Below are positions 51,333-59,931 of a DNA stretch of 64,000 bases, piece by piece. This DNA comes from DASXMT01 sp963781305. GTDB taxonomy: Bacteria > Actinomycetota > Acidimicrobiia > Acidimicrobiales > RAAP-2. Every line of letters begins with the position of its first letter. The first letter of the stretch is position 1. The notes below the pieces were generated by a model. It ran no database searches. It was not told the DNA's origin and saw nothing but the letters and a program-made list of their open reading frames with translations. Location: assembly GCA_963781305.1 (NCBI GenBank), contig CAWAFL010000011.1, positions 558,001-622,000 on the forward strand. The letters run 5' to 3'. The translations under genes and the position numbers were made by a program.

Positions 51333-51814
51333 CCGAGGCAGCGCCAACAGTCCGCAGGCAGATCGTCGTCGAGGCGCCGATCGAGCAAGCCTTCACCGTG
51401 TTCACCGAGCGGTTCGGCGACTTCAAGCCGCCTGAGCACAACCTGCTGGGGGCACCGATAGCCGAGACCGTCTTCGAGCCACGAGTCGGTGGCCACATCT
51501 ACGACCGCGGCATCGACGGAACCGAGTGCCGCTGGGCTCGCGTCCTGTCCTACGAACCCCCGGACCGCGTCGTGTTTAGCTGGGACATCAGCCCGCAGTG
51601 GCAGATCGAAACCGAGCCGGACAACGCCAGCGAAGTCGAGGTCCGCTTCGTGGCCGAGACCCAGCAGCGCACCCGGGTCGAACTGGAGCACCGCAATCTG
51701 GACCGGCACGGCCCGGGCTGGGAGGCCGTCCGGGACGGCATCGCAGACGACGCCGGGTGGTCCCTCTACCTCGCCCGTTACGCCGCCCTGCTGACCGGCG
51801 ATCGAGCAGGGTGA
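51329..51814 (+). CDS. SRPBCC family protein (AHSA1-like)
   Basis: 161 residues. EAPIEQAFTVFTERFGDFKPPEHNLLGAPIAETVFEPRVGGHIYDRG, VLSYEPPDRVVFSWDIS, TRVELEHRNLDRHGPGW: the AHSA1/START pattern. It shares the H-[RD]-x-W-E-R-[LH]-G region with the protein at 44176. It overlaps the ArsR gene by four bases. Probable ligand-binding effector controlled by the upstream operator. Confidence 0.9.
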   Translation: MTEAAPTVRRQIVVEAPIEQAFTVFTERFGDFKPPEHNLLGAPIAETVFEPRVGGHIYDRGIDGTECRWARVLSYEPPDRVVFSWDISPQWQIETEPDNASEVEVRFVAETQQRTRVELEHRNLDRHGPGWEAVRDGIADDAGWSLYLARYAALLTGDRAG

Positions 51815-51883
51815 ACGAGTGATTCTGGACGAACCACGCGTGCACGGGATGTGCCAGGAGCCCGATTGTGATAGCCCACAGAC

Positions 51884-52573
51884 ATGGACGGCTATGCCTT
51901 TCGCGATCGTGAGGATGCCGGCCGCACGCTCGCTGGGCTGCTCCGGCACTACCGCGGTCGAGACGATGTCATTGTCCTTGGATTGCCCCGAGGCGGAGTA
52001 CCTGTCGCCTACGAGATCTCCGTCGCGTTGGGAGCACCGCTCGACGTGTTCGTCGTGCGAAAGCTCGGCCTTCCCGGCCACGAGGAGTTCGCCATGGGAG
52101 CAATCGCCAGCGGAGGCGTGATCGTCGTCAATGACGACGTCGTTCGGGACCTCGGCATCTCAGACCGGGCCGTCCAGGTGGTGGCTCAGGAAGAGGGACG
52201 CGAACTTGGCCGGCGCGAACGTGAGTATCGCGAGGCCCGACCCATGGAGGACGTCACCGGCAAGGTCGTGATCCTGGTGGACGACGGCCTGGCAACTGGA
52301 TCGACCATGCGCGCCGCCATCGTGGCGCTTCGACGGCTCGCACCTGCCCGGATCGTCGTCGCGGTGCCGGCGGCTCCCAGGTCGGCCTGTCGGGAACTTG
52401 CCGCCGAGGTGGACGAGGTCATCTGCGCGACGACGCCCTCGCCATTCTTTGCGGTGGGAGAGGCATACTGGGACTTCGCCCAGACATCCGACGACCAGGT
52501 ACGCGATCTCCTGCGCGCCGCAGAAGAGGCGACCAGTGGCCTGAGTGCGAGGCAGGGACCGGTGCGACAATGA
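51884..52573 (+). CDS. Phosphoribosyltransferase-like protein
   Basis: 229 residues. PRPP loop VILVDDGLATGSTMRAAI (about 128-145) is the type-I PRTase signature; the N-terminal VIVLGLPRGGVPVAYEISVAL and DVFVVRKLGLPGHEEFAMGAI are typical of the stand-alone actinobacterial PRTase proteins often beside dienelactone hydrolases or erythromycin esterases. The exact nucleobase is not known. It overlaps the next small gene (ATGA). Confidence 0.9.
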   Translation: MDGYAFRDREDAGRTLAGLLRHYRGRDDVIVLGLPRGGVPVAYEISVALGAPLDVFVVRKLGLPGHEEFAMGAIASGGVIVVNDDVVRDLGISDRAVQVVAQEEGRELGRREREYREARPMEDVTGKVVILVDDGLATGSTMRAAIVALRRLAPARIVVAVPAAPRSACRELAAEVDEVICATTPSPFFAVGEAYWDFAQTSDDQVRDLLRAAEEATSGLSARQGPVRQ

Positions 52574-52980
52574 CGCAGAGGTATTCGTACGCTGTCGATA
52601 AGCGCTACCTGCCGCTCTTGGTGCCGTTGGGATTTCGCGGCTCCAAGGACGGTGTCACGCTCACCGACGACGCTTCCTTCTTGGCGACCTTCGGATTTCT
52701 CAAGCTGGCGACGCCGCTCTCGAACGTCACCGGTGCGCACATCACTCGAGGCTATCGATGGTGGACTGCGTTCGGAATTCGTGGCTCGATGGTCGACGAC
52801 GGCTTGACCCTTGGAACCAACCACGAGGCTGGCGTGTGCATCCACTTTGCTGAAAAGGTGCCGTCGCCGATCCGCCGAAGTGGTCACTCCGCATTGACGG
52901 TAACCGTCGCGGACCTCGATGGACTGACGAGCGCCTTGGGAGGCGATGATGTCAAACCGCCGACTGCCTCAACGGATTGA
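52570..52980 (+). CDS. Conserved hypothetical protein coupled to the PRTase
   Basis: 136 residues starting in the PRTase stop codon (ATGA). YLPLLVPLGFRGSKDGVTLTDDASFLATFGFLKLATPLSNVTGAHIT and GYRWWTAFGIRGSMVDDGLTLGTN suggest a PH-like beta barrel seen in several actinobacterial proteins. VTVADLDGLTSALG ends the domain. No enzymatic motif. Function not known. Confidence 0.75.
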   Translation: MTQRYSYAVDKRYLPLLVPLGFRGSKDGVTLTDDASFLATFGFLKLATPLSNVTGAHITRGYRWWTAFGIRGSMVDDGLTLGTNHEAGVCIHFAEKVPSPIRRSGHSALTVTVADLDGLTSALGGDDVKPPTASTD

Positions 52981-53096
52981 CGCAAATCGAAATTGTCGAC
53001 CTGGTGGACCTGGCCCAGGAGGGCGACCCTCGTGTTCAGGTGTCCACGTCCATCTAGCAGCGAGGGCGCGGCAGGACACCCTCGAGATGGGCGCGT

Positions 53097-53729
53097 CTAC
53101 CCGGTCGGATGATCGATGTCGACGGACGGCAAGTCCTCAACCTGTTGCTTCGTGATGTTCAAGCGAATGCCGTTGTCGACCCCTCTCACGGCGCCGATGG
53201 GAATGGCGACCTCCTTGCGGCCCCACACATGGCCCTCCTGAAGCAACACGTGGGTCACGTGGTGATTCCGAGGATCGATGACGAGCCCCTGAACACTCCC
53301 GATGGCGCCGTCGGTGGCGTGCACCTGCTCACCTCGTCGCACCTCCACCTCGTCCAGTGGGATGGTGTCGTAGGTGACGGGCTGAGGAACCTCCCCGATG
53401 GTGTCTCGTAGGCCATAGAAGGGCTGCGAGAGCGCCTGGCCGGCGGGATAGTCCATGTGGCCCCCACTGGCCGGCAAGAACTGCGTCTCTTCGGCGTGTT
53501 GGAGCTGGGCGAATTCGGCCGATGTGCAACGAAGAAGGACCTCGCCCTTCGAGTCGTCGACAAGATCCAATGGAACGAGGCGACCGAGGCCTTGGCGGTG
53601 CTTGGGCTCTACCACCAGATGGGTCACGGCGTTCGCAATGGGATCGATCACAACGCGGCTGATCTCGCCGCACGGACCATCGGAACAGATTGCTTCGGCA
53701 CCGATCGTGAACTGAATCGCATCTGTCAT
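53097..53729 (-). CDS. PRC-barrel domain protein
   Basis: 210 residues from ATG 53729 (GGAAGG eight bases upstream). First PRC barrel: FTIGAEAICSDGPCGEISRVVIDPIANAVTHLVVEP (8-43). Second: VRRGEQVHATDGAIGSVQGLVIDPRNHHVTHVLLQEG, WGRKEVAIPI (about 130-178). Two such barrels in a soluble protein are typical of actinobacterial stress or photosynthesis-type scaffolds. It may bind a small partner. It is divergent from the gene at 54056 with 326 bp between. Confidence 0.88.
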   Translation of the reverse strand: MTDAIQFTIGAEAICSDGPCGEISRVVIDPIANAVTHLVVEPKHRQGLGRLVPLDLVDDSKGEVLLRCTSAEFAQLQHAEETQFLPASGGHMDYPAGQALSQPFYGLRDTIGEVPQPVTYDTIPLDEVEVRRGEQVHATDGAIGSVQGLVIDPRNHHVTHVLLQEGHVWGRKEVAIPIGAVRGVDNGIRLNITKQQVEDLPSVDIDHPTG

Positions 53730-54055
53730 AGTCACCTTCCTCGTCTGCCCCGACCCTAGGCCGTGCGTCGCAACCAGTCCCAACATTGGCTCGTCTGCGT
53801 TCAGCTCGCCTGGCTACGCCGAGCTCGCCGGGGTCGAGGCGACGGGATCGAGACAGGGCCCGGCGTGCGGGAGGGAGCGAAGACGGCTTCTGCTCCTTGA
53901 CCAGGCCGTCGATCACCGCAAGAAGGCGGCCGCAGCGTGCCTGGAACGGATGCACAGGCAGCAGTTCGCCCTCCGTGGGGCGTGCCATCAAGAGCTGAGA
54001 TGCTGATGGCTCTATGAGGCGCAGCGAATAACGTCTGAGGGGACGAGGAGGTTTG
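53730..54055. other. Divergent intergenic region, no gene seen
   Basis: 326 bp between the PRC-barrel gene and the chorismate-lyase-like gene. Open frames exist on both strands but show no family sequence or ribosome-binding site. It holds the promoters for the two divergent genes. Confidence 0.45.
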
Positions 54056-54547
54056 ATGGATTTCGCCGAGCGAAGCAATGTGTTGCGCCGCTTTGATGGC
54101 ACGTTCACGAGCGTCCTCGCCGGCCTTCACGGGGAGGCGATAACGGCACGAGTGGTGGCTACTGAGCGGCGGCCGGCGACCAGCCTTGACAGTGAACTGC
54201 TCCGAGATGATGACGACGTGGTCGTGGTCCGTGCCGCATGTCTGGTGGGACAAGTCAGCGGGGTGACCCATGCCTATGCCGAATCCGTCTTTGCCATGCG
54301 GCACTTGGTCCTCTTGAGCACAACGGGTGAGCCGGACTCTCCCGAACCGATCGGAGAGGTCCTTCGACGCCGGGGCGTGGCTACGTTCAGGCGGGACATC
54401 TCCTTCGACCTGGTATCAACGCACTCTGCCCAAACGTGGATGCCATCCACCGACGGCGCCCTCTACGCGGTCAAGACGTCGCTGCTCATGTCGGATGAGG
54501 GGCCGCTCGTGCTCTTGAGGGAGGTATTCCTGGCCGACGCGGGATGA
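54056..54547 (+). CDS. Chorismate lyase/UTRA-like fold protein
   Basis: 163 residues from ATG 54056 with GAGGAGG upstream. FDGTFTSVLAGLHGEAITARVVATERRPAT, DDVVVVRAACLVGQVSGVTHAYAESVFAM, and LRRRGVATFRRDISFDL follow the chorismate lyase (UbiC/DUF98) layout, in which an arginine and a glutamate line the product pocket (here ESVFAMRHL and R-x-R). Assignment rests on pattern alone. It could be a stand-alone UTRA-like ligand-binding protein. Confidence 0.5.
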   Translation: MDFAERSNVLRRFDGTFTSVLAGLHGEAITARVVATERRPATSLDSELLRDDDDVVVVRAACLVGQVSGVTHAYAESVFAMRHLVLLSTTGEPDSPEPIGEVLRRRGVATFRRDISFDLVSTHSAQTWMPSTDGALYAVKTSLLMSDEGPLVLLREVFLADAG

Positions 54548-54598
54548 CGCGTCAACATCCAGCCCTTCGCCTGAGATGCTGAACACGCTGGCCGAGAC

Positions 54599-55630
54599 TC
54601 AGGTCAACCAGTCGGCGATCGTCTCGATGTCGTCGGTGCCGTTGGGACCAATGGGTTGCACGTTGAGGATGGTGACGCCGGCCTCTCGGTAGGCGGCGAT
54701 CCGGTCCCTCACGAAACCGACGTCGCCGATGAGCGACATCCCCTCGACCAGAGCGGCCGGCACCATTGCCTCCGCTGCCTTGCGGTCACCTCCCAGGTAG
54801 GCGTCCTGGATCCGGGTCGCCTCCTCCTCGAATCCATAGCGCCGAAGTACGTCGTTGTAGAAGTTGGTCCCCGGGGCGCCCATGCCTCCGAAGTACAGGG
54901 CGAGCATGGGCCTGGCCTTGTCTCGCAGGTGGTCGACGTCACTGCCGATAGCCAGAGGACCCCCGGCCACGATGTCGAGAGCTGGTAGATCGGCGGCCCG
55001 CTTGGCCAGCCCTGCCCGCAGCGGTTCCCCCCAGATGTCGTCGGCTCGGTCGGGCCAGAAGTGAAGCGGGAGCCAGCCCTCGGCCAACTCGGCGGTCATC
55101 TCGACGTTCTTGGGTCCGAGCGAGGCAACATGGATCGGGATGCGGTCCCGCAGGGGCTGGCCCATGATCTTCAGGGCCTTGCCCAGGCCGGTGCCCTGTC
55201 CTGGGGCCAGGGGCAGCTGATAGCTCGAGCCATCATGGACCAGGCGATCCCGTTTCCACACCGAGTGGCAGATGTCGATGATCTCCCGGGTCCGACCGAC
55301 CGGCTTGTCGTAGGGCACACCGTGGAACCCCTCGATGACCTGAGGTCCCGACGAGCCCAGGCCGAGGATGAATCGGCCACGCGACAGCTTGTCGAGCCCG
55401 ACCGCGGTCATGGCCAACAGCGCAGGTGTCCGGGTGTAGAGGTTCAAGATGCTCGACCCGATCATGGCCCGAGTGGTCACCGCGGCGAGGAAGCCCATGG
55501 CCGACACCGCGTCGGCCGAGTAGCCCTCACCGCTCCACAGGTATTCGACACCGGCATCCTCGAGCCTCTTCGCCTGCTGGGCGAACGAGTCTGGGTCGTC
55601 CGGCATCCCGACTGACATGCCAAGTTTCAT
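54599..55630 (-). CDS. LLM class F420-dependent oxidoreductase
   Basis: 343 residues from ATG 55630, with AGGAG upstream. Luciferase-like TIM barrel: KLGMSVGMPDDPDSFAQQAKRLEDAGVEYLWSGEGYSADA, TTRAMIGSSILNLYTRTPALLAMTAVGLDKLSRGRFILGLGSSGPQVIEG. The signature GLGSSGPQV and N-terminal layout are those of F420-dependent tetrahydromethanopterin/alkane-type reductases in actinobacteria. Uses F420 or FMN; substrate unknown. Adjacent to tRNA-Sec, 138 bp downstream of it. Confidence 0.9.
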   Translation of the reverse strand: MKLGMSVGMPDDPDSFAQQAKRLEDAGVEYLWSGEGYSADAVSAMGFLAAVTTRAMIGSSILNLYTRTPALLAMTAVGLDKLSRGRFILGLGSSGPQVIEGFHGVPYDKPVGRTREIIDICHSVWKRDRLVHDGSSYQLPLAPGQGTGLGKALKIMGQPLRDRIPIHVASLGPKNVEMTAELAEGWLPLHFWPDRADDIWGEPLRAGLAKRAADLPALDIVAGGPLAIGSDVDHLRDKARPMLALYFGGMGAPGTNFYNDVLRRYGFEEEATRIQDAYLGGDRKAAEAMVPAALVEGMSLIGDVGFVRDRIAAYREAGVTILNVQPIGPNGTDDIETIADWLT

Positions 55631-55768
55631 TCCTGCTCCTATCACGGAGGGCAACGATTCGTAATAGAGGGTAGGTCGATTGCTGCACAGGACTCGACTG
55701 CTCGGGACTCGACTGCTTCGGGACTGAGCTCGCGCCGGAGCGTTCAGGGGCGTCGAGCAAGACGGAGG

Positions 55769-55864
55769 TGGCGGAGGTGGACGGGAATCGAACCCGCCGC
55801 TGCGGATGTACCACAGCCAGCCGCTTTGAAGGCGGTGGAGCCCACCAGGTGCTCGGACACCTCC
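55769..55864 (-). tRNA. selC: tRNA-Sec (UCA)
   Basis: A 96-nt sequence including an encoded CCA (55771-55769). It begins GGAGGTGTCCGAGCACC, has D-stem GAGC/GCTC, an anticodon loop CTTCAAA with UCA, an extended variable arm whose stem (GCTGTGG/CCGCAGC) has one G-U pair, and a T-arm ending GGTTCGATTCC. The acceptor pairs GGAGGTG/CACCTCC, with an eighth position that is not a Watson-Crick pair. Long acceptor plus long variable arm and the UCA anticodon identify selenocysteine tRNA. It lies immediately upstream of selA on the opposite strand. Confidence 0.95.
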
Positions 55865-55887
55865 GGCGGCAGCATAGCCTGAGGGCC

Positions 55888-57153
55888 GTGGACGGCCGCC
55901 CTCCCTCAGTGGACAGCTTGGTTCGGGACCTGGCCGAAACGGGGCTCCCTCACCCGGTGTTGGTCGATCTGGCTCGAGAGGCCATCGCCACCGCCGGCTC
56001 GTCACCTGACCCGGCTCTGGTGTCCGAGGCGGTGTCTCGATTGGCGGCGCAGTACGGCCGTCGGCTGCTCAATCCGGTTGTCAACGCCACCGGCGTGCTC
56101 CTCCATACCAATCTGGGCCGGGCGCCTGTCGCCCTGTCCCGGTCGGCGCACTACTCCAACCTCGAATACGACCTGGTGGCCGGGGAACGAGGCAGCCGGT
56201 CCGACCACGCTGCCGCGCTGTTGGCCAAGGCCTGTGGCACAGAGGCCGCGTTCGTGGTCAACAACGGTGCCGCCGCACTCTTGTTGGTCCTCACCGTGCT
56301 CGCCGTCGGGCGAGAGGTGATCGTGAGTAGGGGAGAGCTGGTCGAGATCGGTGGTGGCTTTCGCATTCCCGAGGTGATGACCGGGTCAGGCGCTCATCTG
56401 GTGGAAGTGGGCACGACCAATCGAACGCGTCGGGCCGACTACGCCGGGGCGATCAGCGCCGACACCGCCTTGACGCTCAAGGTCCACACCTCCAACTACC
56501 GGATCACCGGCTTCACCGAGTCCGTCTCCGTCGACGAACTGGCCCGCCTCGGGCCCCCGGTCGTCGTCGATCTCGGGTCGGGCCTTTTGGACGAGCGATG
56601 TCCGTGGCTGAAAGGTGGTCCCCCGCCGTGGCTGGTGGGGGAGCCGGCAGCCCACCAGGCCCTCGCATCGGGTGCGTCGCTCGTCACCTTCTCCGGTGAC
56701 AAGCTTCTCGGCGGCCCCCAAGCGGGCGTGATCGCCGGTGACCGAGAGCTCGTCGAACAATGCCGCCGGCACCCGCTGGCCCGGGCCCTCAGGCCCGGAG
56801 GGCTTGTGCTCGAGGCTCTGCAAGACGTGGTCCTTTCCTACCTGAGACGCGACGTCGAGGACACCGTCCCGCTGTGGCGCATGGCCCTTGCTCCGCTGTC
56901 CGGACTGCGGCGGCGAGCAGAAAGGCTCAACGTGGGCCAGGTGGTGGAGTGCGGGTCGGTCATGGGCGGGGGGACGTTGCCCGGAGTCACGATCCCCTCC
57001 GTTGGCGTGGCGGTCAACGGCGATTGGTCCGATCGCCTGCGCAGGTGCTCGACACCCGTGGTCGCCCGCGTCCACGGGGGACGGACGGTCTGCGACCTGC
57101 GAACGGTGCTCGAAGGCCAGGATGCGATTCTGGCCGATGCTCTCTCGCCATGA
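55888..57153 (+). CDS. selA: L-seryl-tRNA(Sec) selenium transferase SelA
   Basis: 421 residues from GTG 55888. The PLP enzyme converts seryl-tRNA(Sec) to selenocysteinyl-tRNA(Sec) with selenophosphate. Clear SelA sequence: NPVVNATGVLLHTNLGRAPV, EYDLVAGERGSRSDHAAALL, VNNGAAALLLVLTVLA, and the PLP-lysine motif FSGDKLLGGPQAG with Lys272. The N-terminal domain (about 1-60) is typical. The start is 23 bp from tRNA-Sec and the stop overlaps selB (ATGA), so it begins a tight sel operon. Confidence 0.95.
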   Translation: MDGRPPSVDSLVRDLAETGLPHPVLVDLAREAIATAGSSPDPALVSEAVSRLAAQYGRRLLNPVVNATGVLLHTNLGRAPVALSRSAHYSNLEYDLVAGERGSRSDHAAALLAKACGTEAAFVVNNGAAALLLVLTVLAVGREVIVSRGELVEIGGGFRIPEVMTGSGAHLVEVGTTNRTRRADYAGAISADTALTLKVHTSNYRITGFTESVSVDELARLGPPVVVDLGSGLLDERCPWLKGGPPPWLVGEPAAHQALASGASLVTFSGDKLLGGPQAGVIAGDRELVEQCRRHPLARALRPGGLVLEALQDVVLSYLRRDVEDTVPLWRMALAPLSGLRRRAERLNVGQVVECGSVMGGGTLPGVTIPSVGVAVNGDWSDRLRRCSTPVVARVHGGRTVCDLRTVLEGQDAILADALSP

Positions 57154-58892
57154 GGGTCGTGGCCACCGCCGGGCACGTGGACCATGGCAAATCGACGCTG
57201 GTGAAGGCCCTCACCGGCGAAGACCCGGACCGCTGGCCAGAGGAGAAGGCTCGGGGACTCACGATCGACCTTGGGTTCGCGGCAACCGCCTTGCCATCAG
57301 GGCGCGAGATTGCGTTCGTGGACGTGCCCGGTCATGGGCGCCTTGTCAAGAACATGCTGGCCGGGGTGGGTTCGGTTGACGCATGCCTGTTCGTAGTCGA
57401 CGCCACCGAGGGCTGGAAGGAGCAGTCGGAGGAGCATCTCCGGATCCTCGAGATCGTCGGTGTCCGCGACGGGGTGGTGGCGCTCACCAAGGTGGGACTG
57501 GTGGACGACGAACGGTCGCAGCTGGCCGCGTTGGAGGTCCAAGAGCGGCTGGCCGGCACCTTTCTGGCCGACGCCGAGGTAGTGGAGGTCGACGTGCCGG
57601 CCAGGATCGGTGTGGACGGACTGCGGCAAAGCCTCGACCGCTTGGTCGCACGGGTGCCTGCCTCACCAGACCTCGGTCGATCACGATTGTGGGTGGACCG
57701 CTCGTTCTCGGTGCAGGGCTTTGGCACGGTCGTCACCGGCACGCTGACCGGTGGGTCGATGACGGTGGGCCAGGAGGTCGTGATCGATCCGGGTGGCCAT
57801 CACGGACGCATCCGGTCGCTCCAGAGCCACCGTTCGAAGCTGGACGAGGCATCTCCTGGTCGCCGGTTGGCGGTGAACGTCAGCGGCTTGGCCCGCAGTG
57901 ACGCGCGTCGGGGTCAGGTGCTGGTTCAGCCTGGCCAGTGGCACCTCACCACCACCTTCGACGCCACCCTCGACGTGCTCAGTGGTGTGGATCATCCTGT
58001 TGGTCACCGGGGGGCGTACGTGGTGTACATCGGGAGCGGGGAGTTTCCCGCCCGCCTCCGGCTGATCGGCTCACACGACGTTCGCCCGGGAGAGGCCGGG
58101 ACCGCTCGCTTCTTGTTGAAGACCACTGCGGGGATACCGCTGGCTCCCGGCGACCGGTACGTGCTGCGGGAGTCCGGTCGCTTCGAAACCGTCGGTGGCG
58201 GAGAGGTTCTGGACGTCGAACCGGTGGTACCGCCGGGTCGCGCCCAGCCGAGCCGCTCCATTGCCAGGGTGATCAGCGAGCGGGGGTGGGTCGAGGCCGA
58301 TCACCTGTTCCGCATCACCGGCCAGCGGGTCGAGCCCACGGTAGGCCGGTGGGTCGTGGACCCTTCGGTGCTGACTGCGGCCGGTGCCGATCTCATCGGA
58401 CAGTGCCGGGCAGCTGGGGCCGACGGCGTCGACCTGGCCCTGCTCGATGAACGGGAGCGGGCGATCGTCGATGACGGGCTCGTCGGCGTCGACGTCCGCG
58501 GCGGCCGTCTGGTCGACAGCTCGGTGGCTCGCCCAGAGGGGATGAGCGAGGGAGCTCGCCGGGTACTGGAAAGGCTCGACAGGGGCGGCTGGTCACCGGA
58601 ATTGCCTCCTCCGTCCGATCGGGCCGCGTTGCGGGAGCTCGAACGACTGGGGCTGGCGGTGGAGGCAGGCGAGATCTGGTTCTCGGCATCGTCGGTGCAC
58701 TCGGCCGTGGAGGTCCTCGGACGGCTGCTCGAGGCAAGGCCGGACGGGTTCGCCGTGTCGGAGGCCAGGGATGCTCTCGGCAGCAGCCGGAAGTATGTGG
58801 TCTCGCTGCTTACCTATCTGGACTCGACCGGCGTGACCCGCCGTCGAGGTGATTCCCGTGTTGCCGGCCCCCGTCTAGGAGTAGGAACATGA
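57150..58892 (+). CDS. selB: Selenocysteine-specific elongation factor SelB
   Basis: 580 residues. GTPase motifs GHVDHGKST (8-16) and DVPGHGRLVKNMLAG, effector segment EEKARGLTIDLGFA, then three EF-Tu-like domains (WVDRSFSVQGFGTVVTGTLTGG) and C-terminal winged-helix domains that read the SECIS element (about 370-580, ending LLTYLDSTGVTRRRGDSR). It delivers Sec-tRNA to UGA codons. Shorter than E. coli SelB (614) but all domains seem present. ATGA overlaps on both sides. Confidence 0.95.
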   Translation: MRVVATAGHVDHGKSTLVKALTGEDPDRWPEEKARGLTIDLGFAATALPSGREIAFVDVPGHGRLVKNMLAGVGSVDACLFVVDATEGWKEQSEEHLRILEIVGVRDGVVALTKVGLVDDERSQLAALEVQERLAGTFLADAEVVEVDVPARIGVDGLRQSLDRLVARVPASPDLGRSRLWVDRSFSVQGFGTVVTGTLTGGSMTVGQEVVIDPGGHHGRIRSLQSHRSKLDEASPGRRLAVNVSGLARSDARRGQVLVQPGQWHLTTTFDATLDVLSGVDHPVGHRGAYVVYIGSGEFPARLRLIGSHDVRPGEAGTARFLLKTTAGIPLAPGDRYVLRESGRFETVGGGEVLDVEPVVPPGRAQPSRSIARVISERGWVEADHLFRITGQRVEPTVGRWVVDPSVLTAAGADLIGQCRAAGADGVDLALLDERERAIVDDGLVGVDVRGGRLVDSSVARPEGMSEGARRVLERLDRGGWSPELPPPSDRAALRELERLGLAVEAGEIWFSASSVHSAVEVLGRLLEARPDGFAVSEARDALGSSRKYVVSLLTYLDSTGVTRRRGDSRVAGPRLGVGT

Positions 58893-59881
58893 AACTGACC
58901 GAGTGGACGACGTGTGGAGGCTGCGCAGCGAAGTGGGGCGGTGCGCCGCTCGGTCAACTCGTGCGCCAGTTGGCTCAAACGAGCGATCCGGCGCTGCTCC
59001 TCGGCCTGGCGCCATTCGACGATGCTGCCGTCTACCGGCTCAGCGACGATGTGGCTGTCGTATCGACCACTGATTTCTTCCCGCCCCTCGTCGATGACCC
59101 GGCCGACTTCGGTGCCATTGCCGCCGCCAACGCCTGCAGCGATGTGTTCGCCATGGGCGGCAGGGTCATGATGGCGCTCAACATCGCCGCATTCCCCGAG
59201 GACATGCCGACCGAGGTCATTGCCGAGATCTTCGAGGCGGCGGCAAAGACGGTGTCAGACGCCGGGGGCTCGATCGCCGGGGGTCACACCATCCGCTCGG
59301 CCGAGCCCATCTTCGGCCTGGCCGTCCAGGGTCTGGTGCACCCCGATCGGGTGTGGAGCAAGGCAGGGGCCCGGCCCGGTGATCGACTCCTCCTCTCGAA
59401 GCCGCTCGGGACCGGTATCGCCCTCGCCGGATCCGACCCGACGGGAAAGCACGTGGCGATCACCGGGATGCGAGAGCTCAACCGAGCCGCGGCCGAGAGG
59501 TTGAGCCTCGTGCCCTCCGAGCAGGTGCACGCGGTGACCGACGTGACCGGGTTCGGCCTCGCCGGCCACGGATGGGAGATGGCAGAGCGCTCCGGCGTCG
59601 ACGTCGTGTTCGACGGCGCTGCGCTGCCGCTCTATCCGTCGGTCCGGAGCCTCGCCGCCAGCGGGGTGAAGACCGGCGGCCACGACCGGAACCAGACCTA
59701 TTTGGGCTCCCACCTGGTCGTCACCGCCGACCCGCTGTTCGAGGCGGTCGTCCTCGATCCCCAGACGTCAGGGGGCTTGCTGGCGTCGGTCGATCCCGCC
59801 GCCGCCGAGGGGTTGATCGATGCCGGCTGGTGGCCGGTCGGGGAGGTCCGTTCCGGATCGGCTGCGGTGTTCCTGGTGTGA
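58889..59881 (+). CDS. selD: Selenide, water dikinase SelD
   Basis: 330 residues. Makes selenophosphate from selenide and ATP. N-terminal catalytic motif TTCGGCAAKWGG with Cys9 and Cys12, Lys15, ATP-binding LGLAPFDDAAVYRL, DFFPPLVDDPADFGAIAAANACSDVFAMGG, GHTI and VTDVTGFGLAGHGWEMA. The Cys form means it does not itself need selenocysteine. Its start overlaps selB (ATGA). The 3' end is embedded in a 17-bp tandem repeat. Confidence 0.95.
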   Translation: MKLTEWTTCGGCAAKWGGAPLGQLVRQLAQTSDPALLLGLAPFDDAAVYRLSDDVAVVSTTDFFPPLVDDPADFGAIAAANACSDVFAMGGRVMMALNIAAFPEDMPTEVIAEIFEAAAKTVSDAGGSIAGGHTIRSAEPIFGLAVQGLVHPDRVWSKAGARPGDRLLLSKPLGTGIALAGSDPTGKHVAITGMRELNRAAAERLSLVPSEQVHAVTDVTGFGLAGHGWEMAERSGVDVVFDGAALPLYPSVRSLAASGVKTGGHDRNQTYLGSHLVVTADPLFEAVVLDPQTSGGLLASVDPAAAEGLIDAGWWPVGEVRSGSAAVFLV

Positions 59882-59920
59882 GTTCATTCCTGGTCTGAGT
59901 TCATTCCTGGTGTGAGTTCG
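59870..59920. repeat. Three tandem 17-bp repeats over the selD stop
   Basis: TTCCTGGTGTGAGTTCA (59870-59886), TTCCTGGTCTGAGTTCA (59887-59903) and TTCCTGGTGTGAGTTCG (59904-59920), differing at one or two positions. The first copy contains the SelD C-terminus FLV and its TGA. A fourth partial copy, TTCCTGGTGTG, lies at 59942, within the 3' end of the convergent gene. Confidence 0.9.
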
Positions 59921-59931
59921 ACGGCTGGGAT

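Noticed and set aside
55769..55864. tRNA-Ser instead of tRNA-Sec
   Set aside because: Anticodon UCA in the CTTCAAA loop, the long acceptor and variable arms and the adjacent selABD genes all identify tRNA-Sec.
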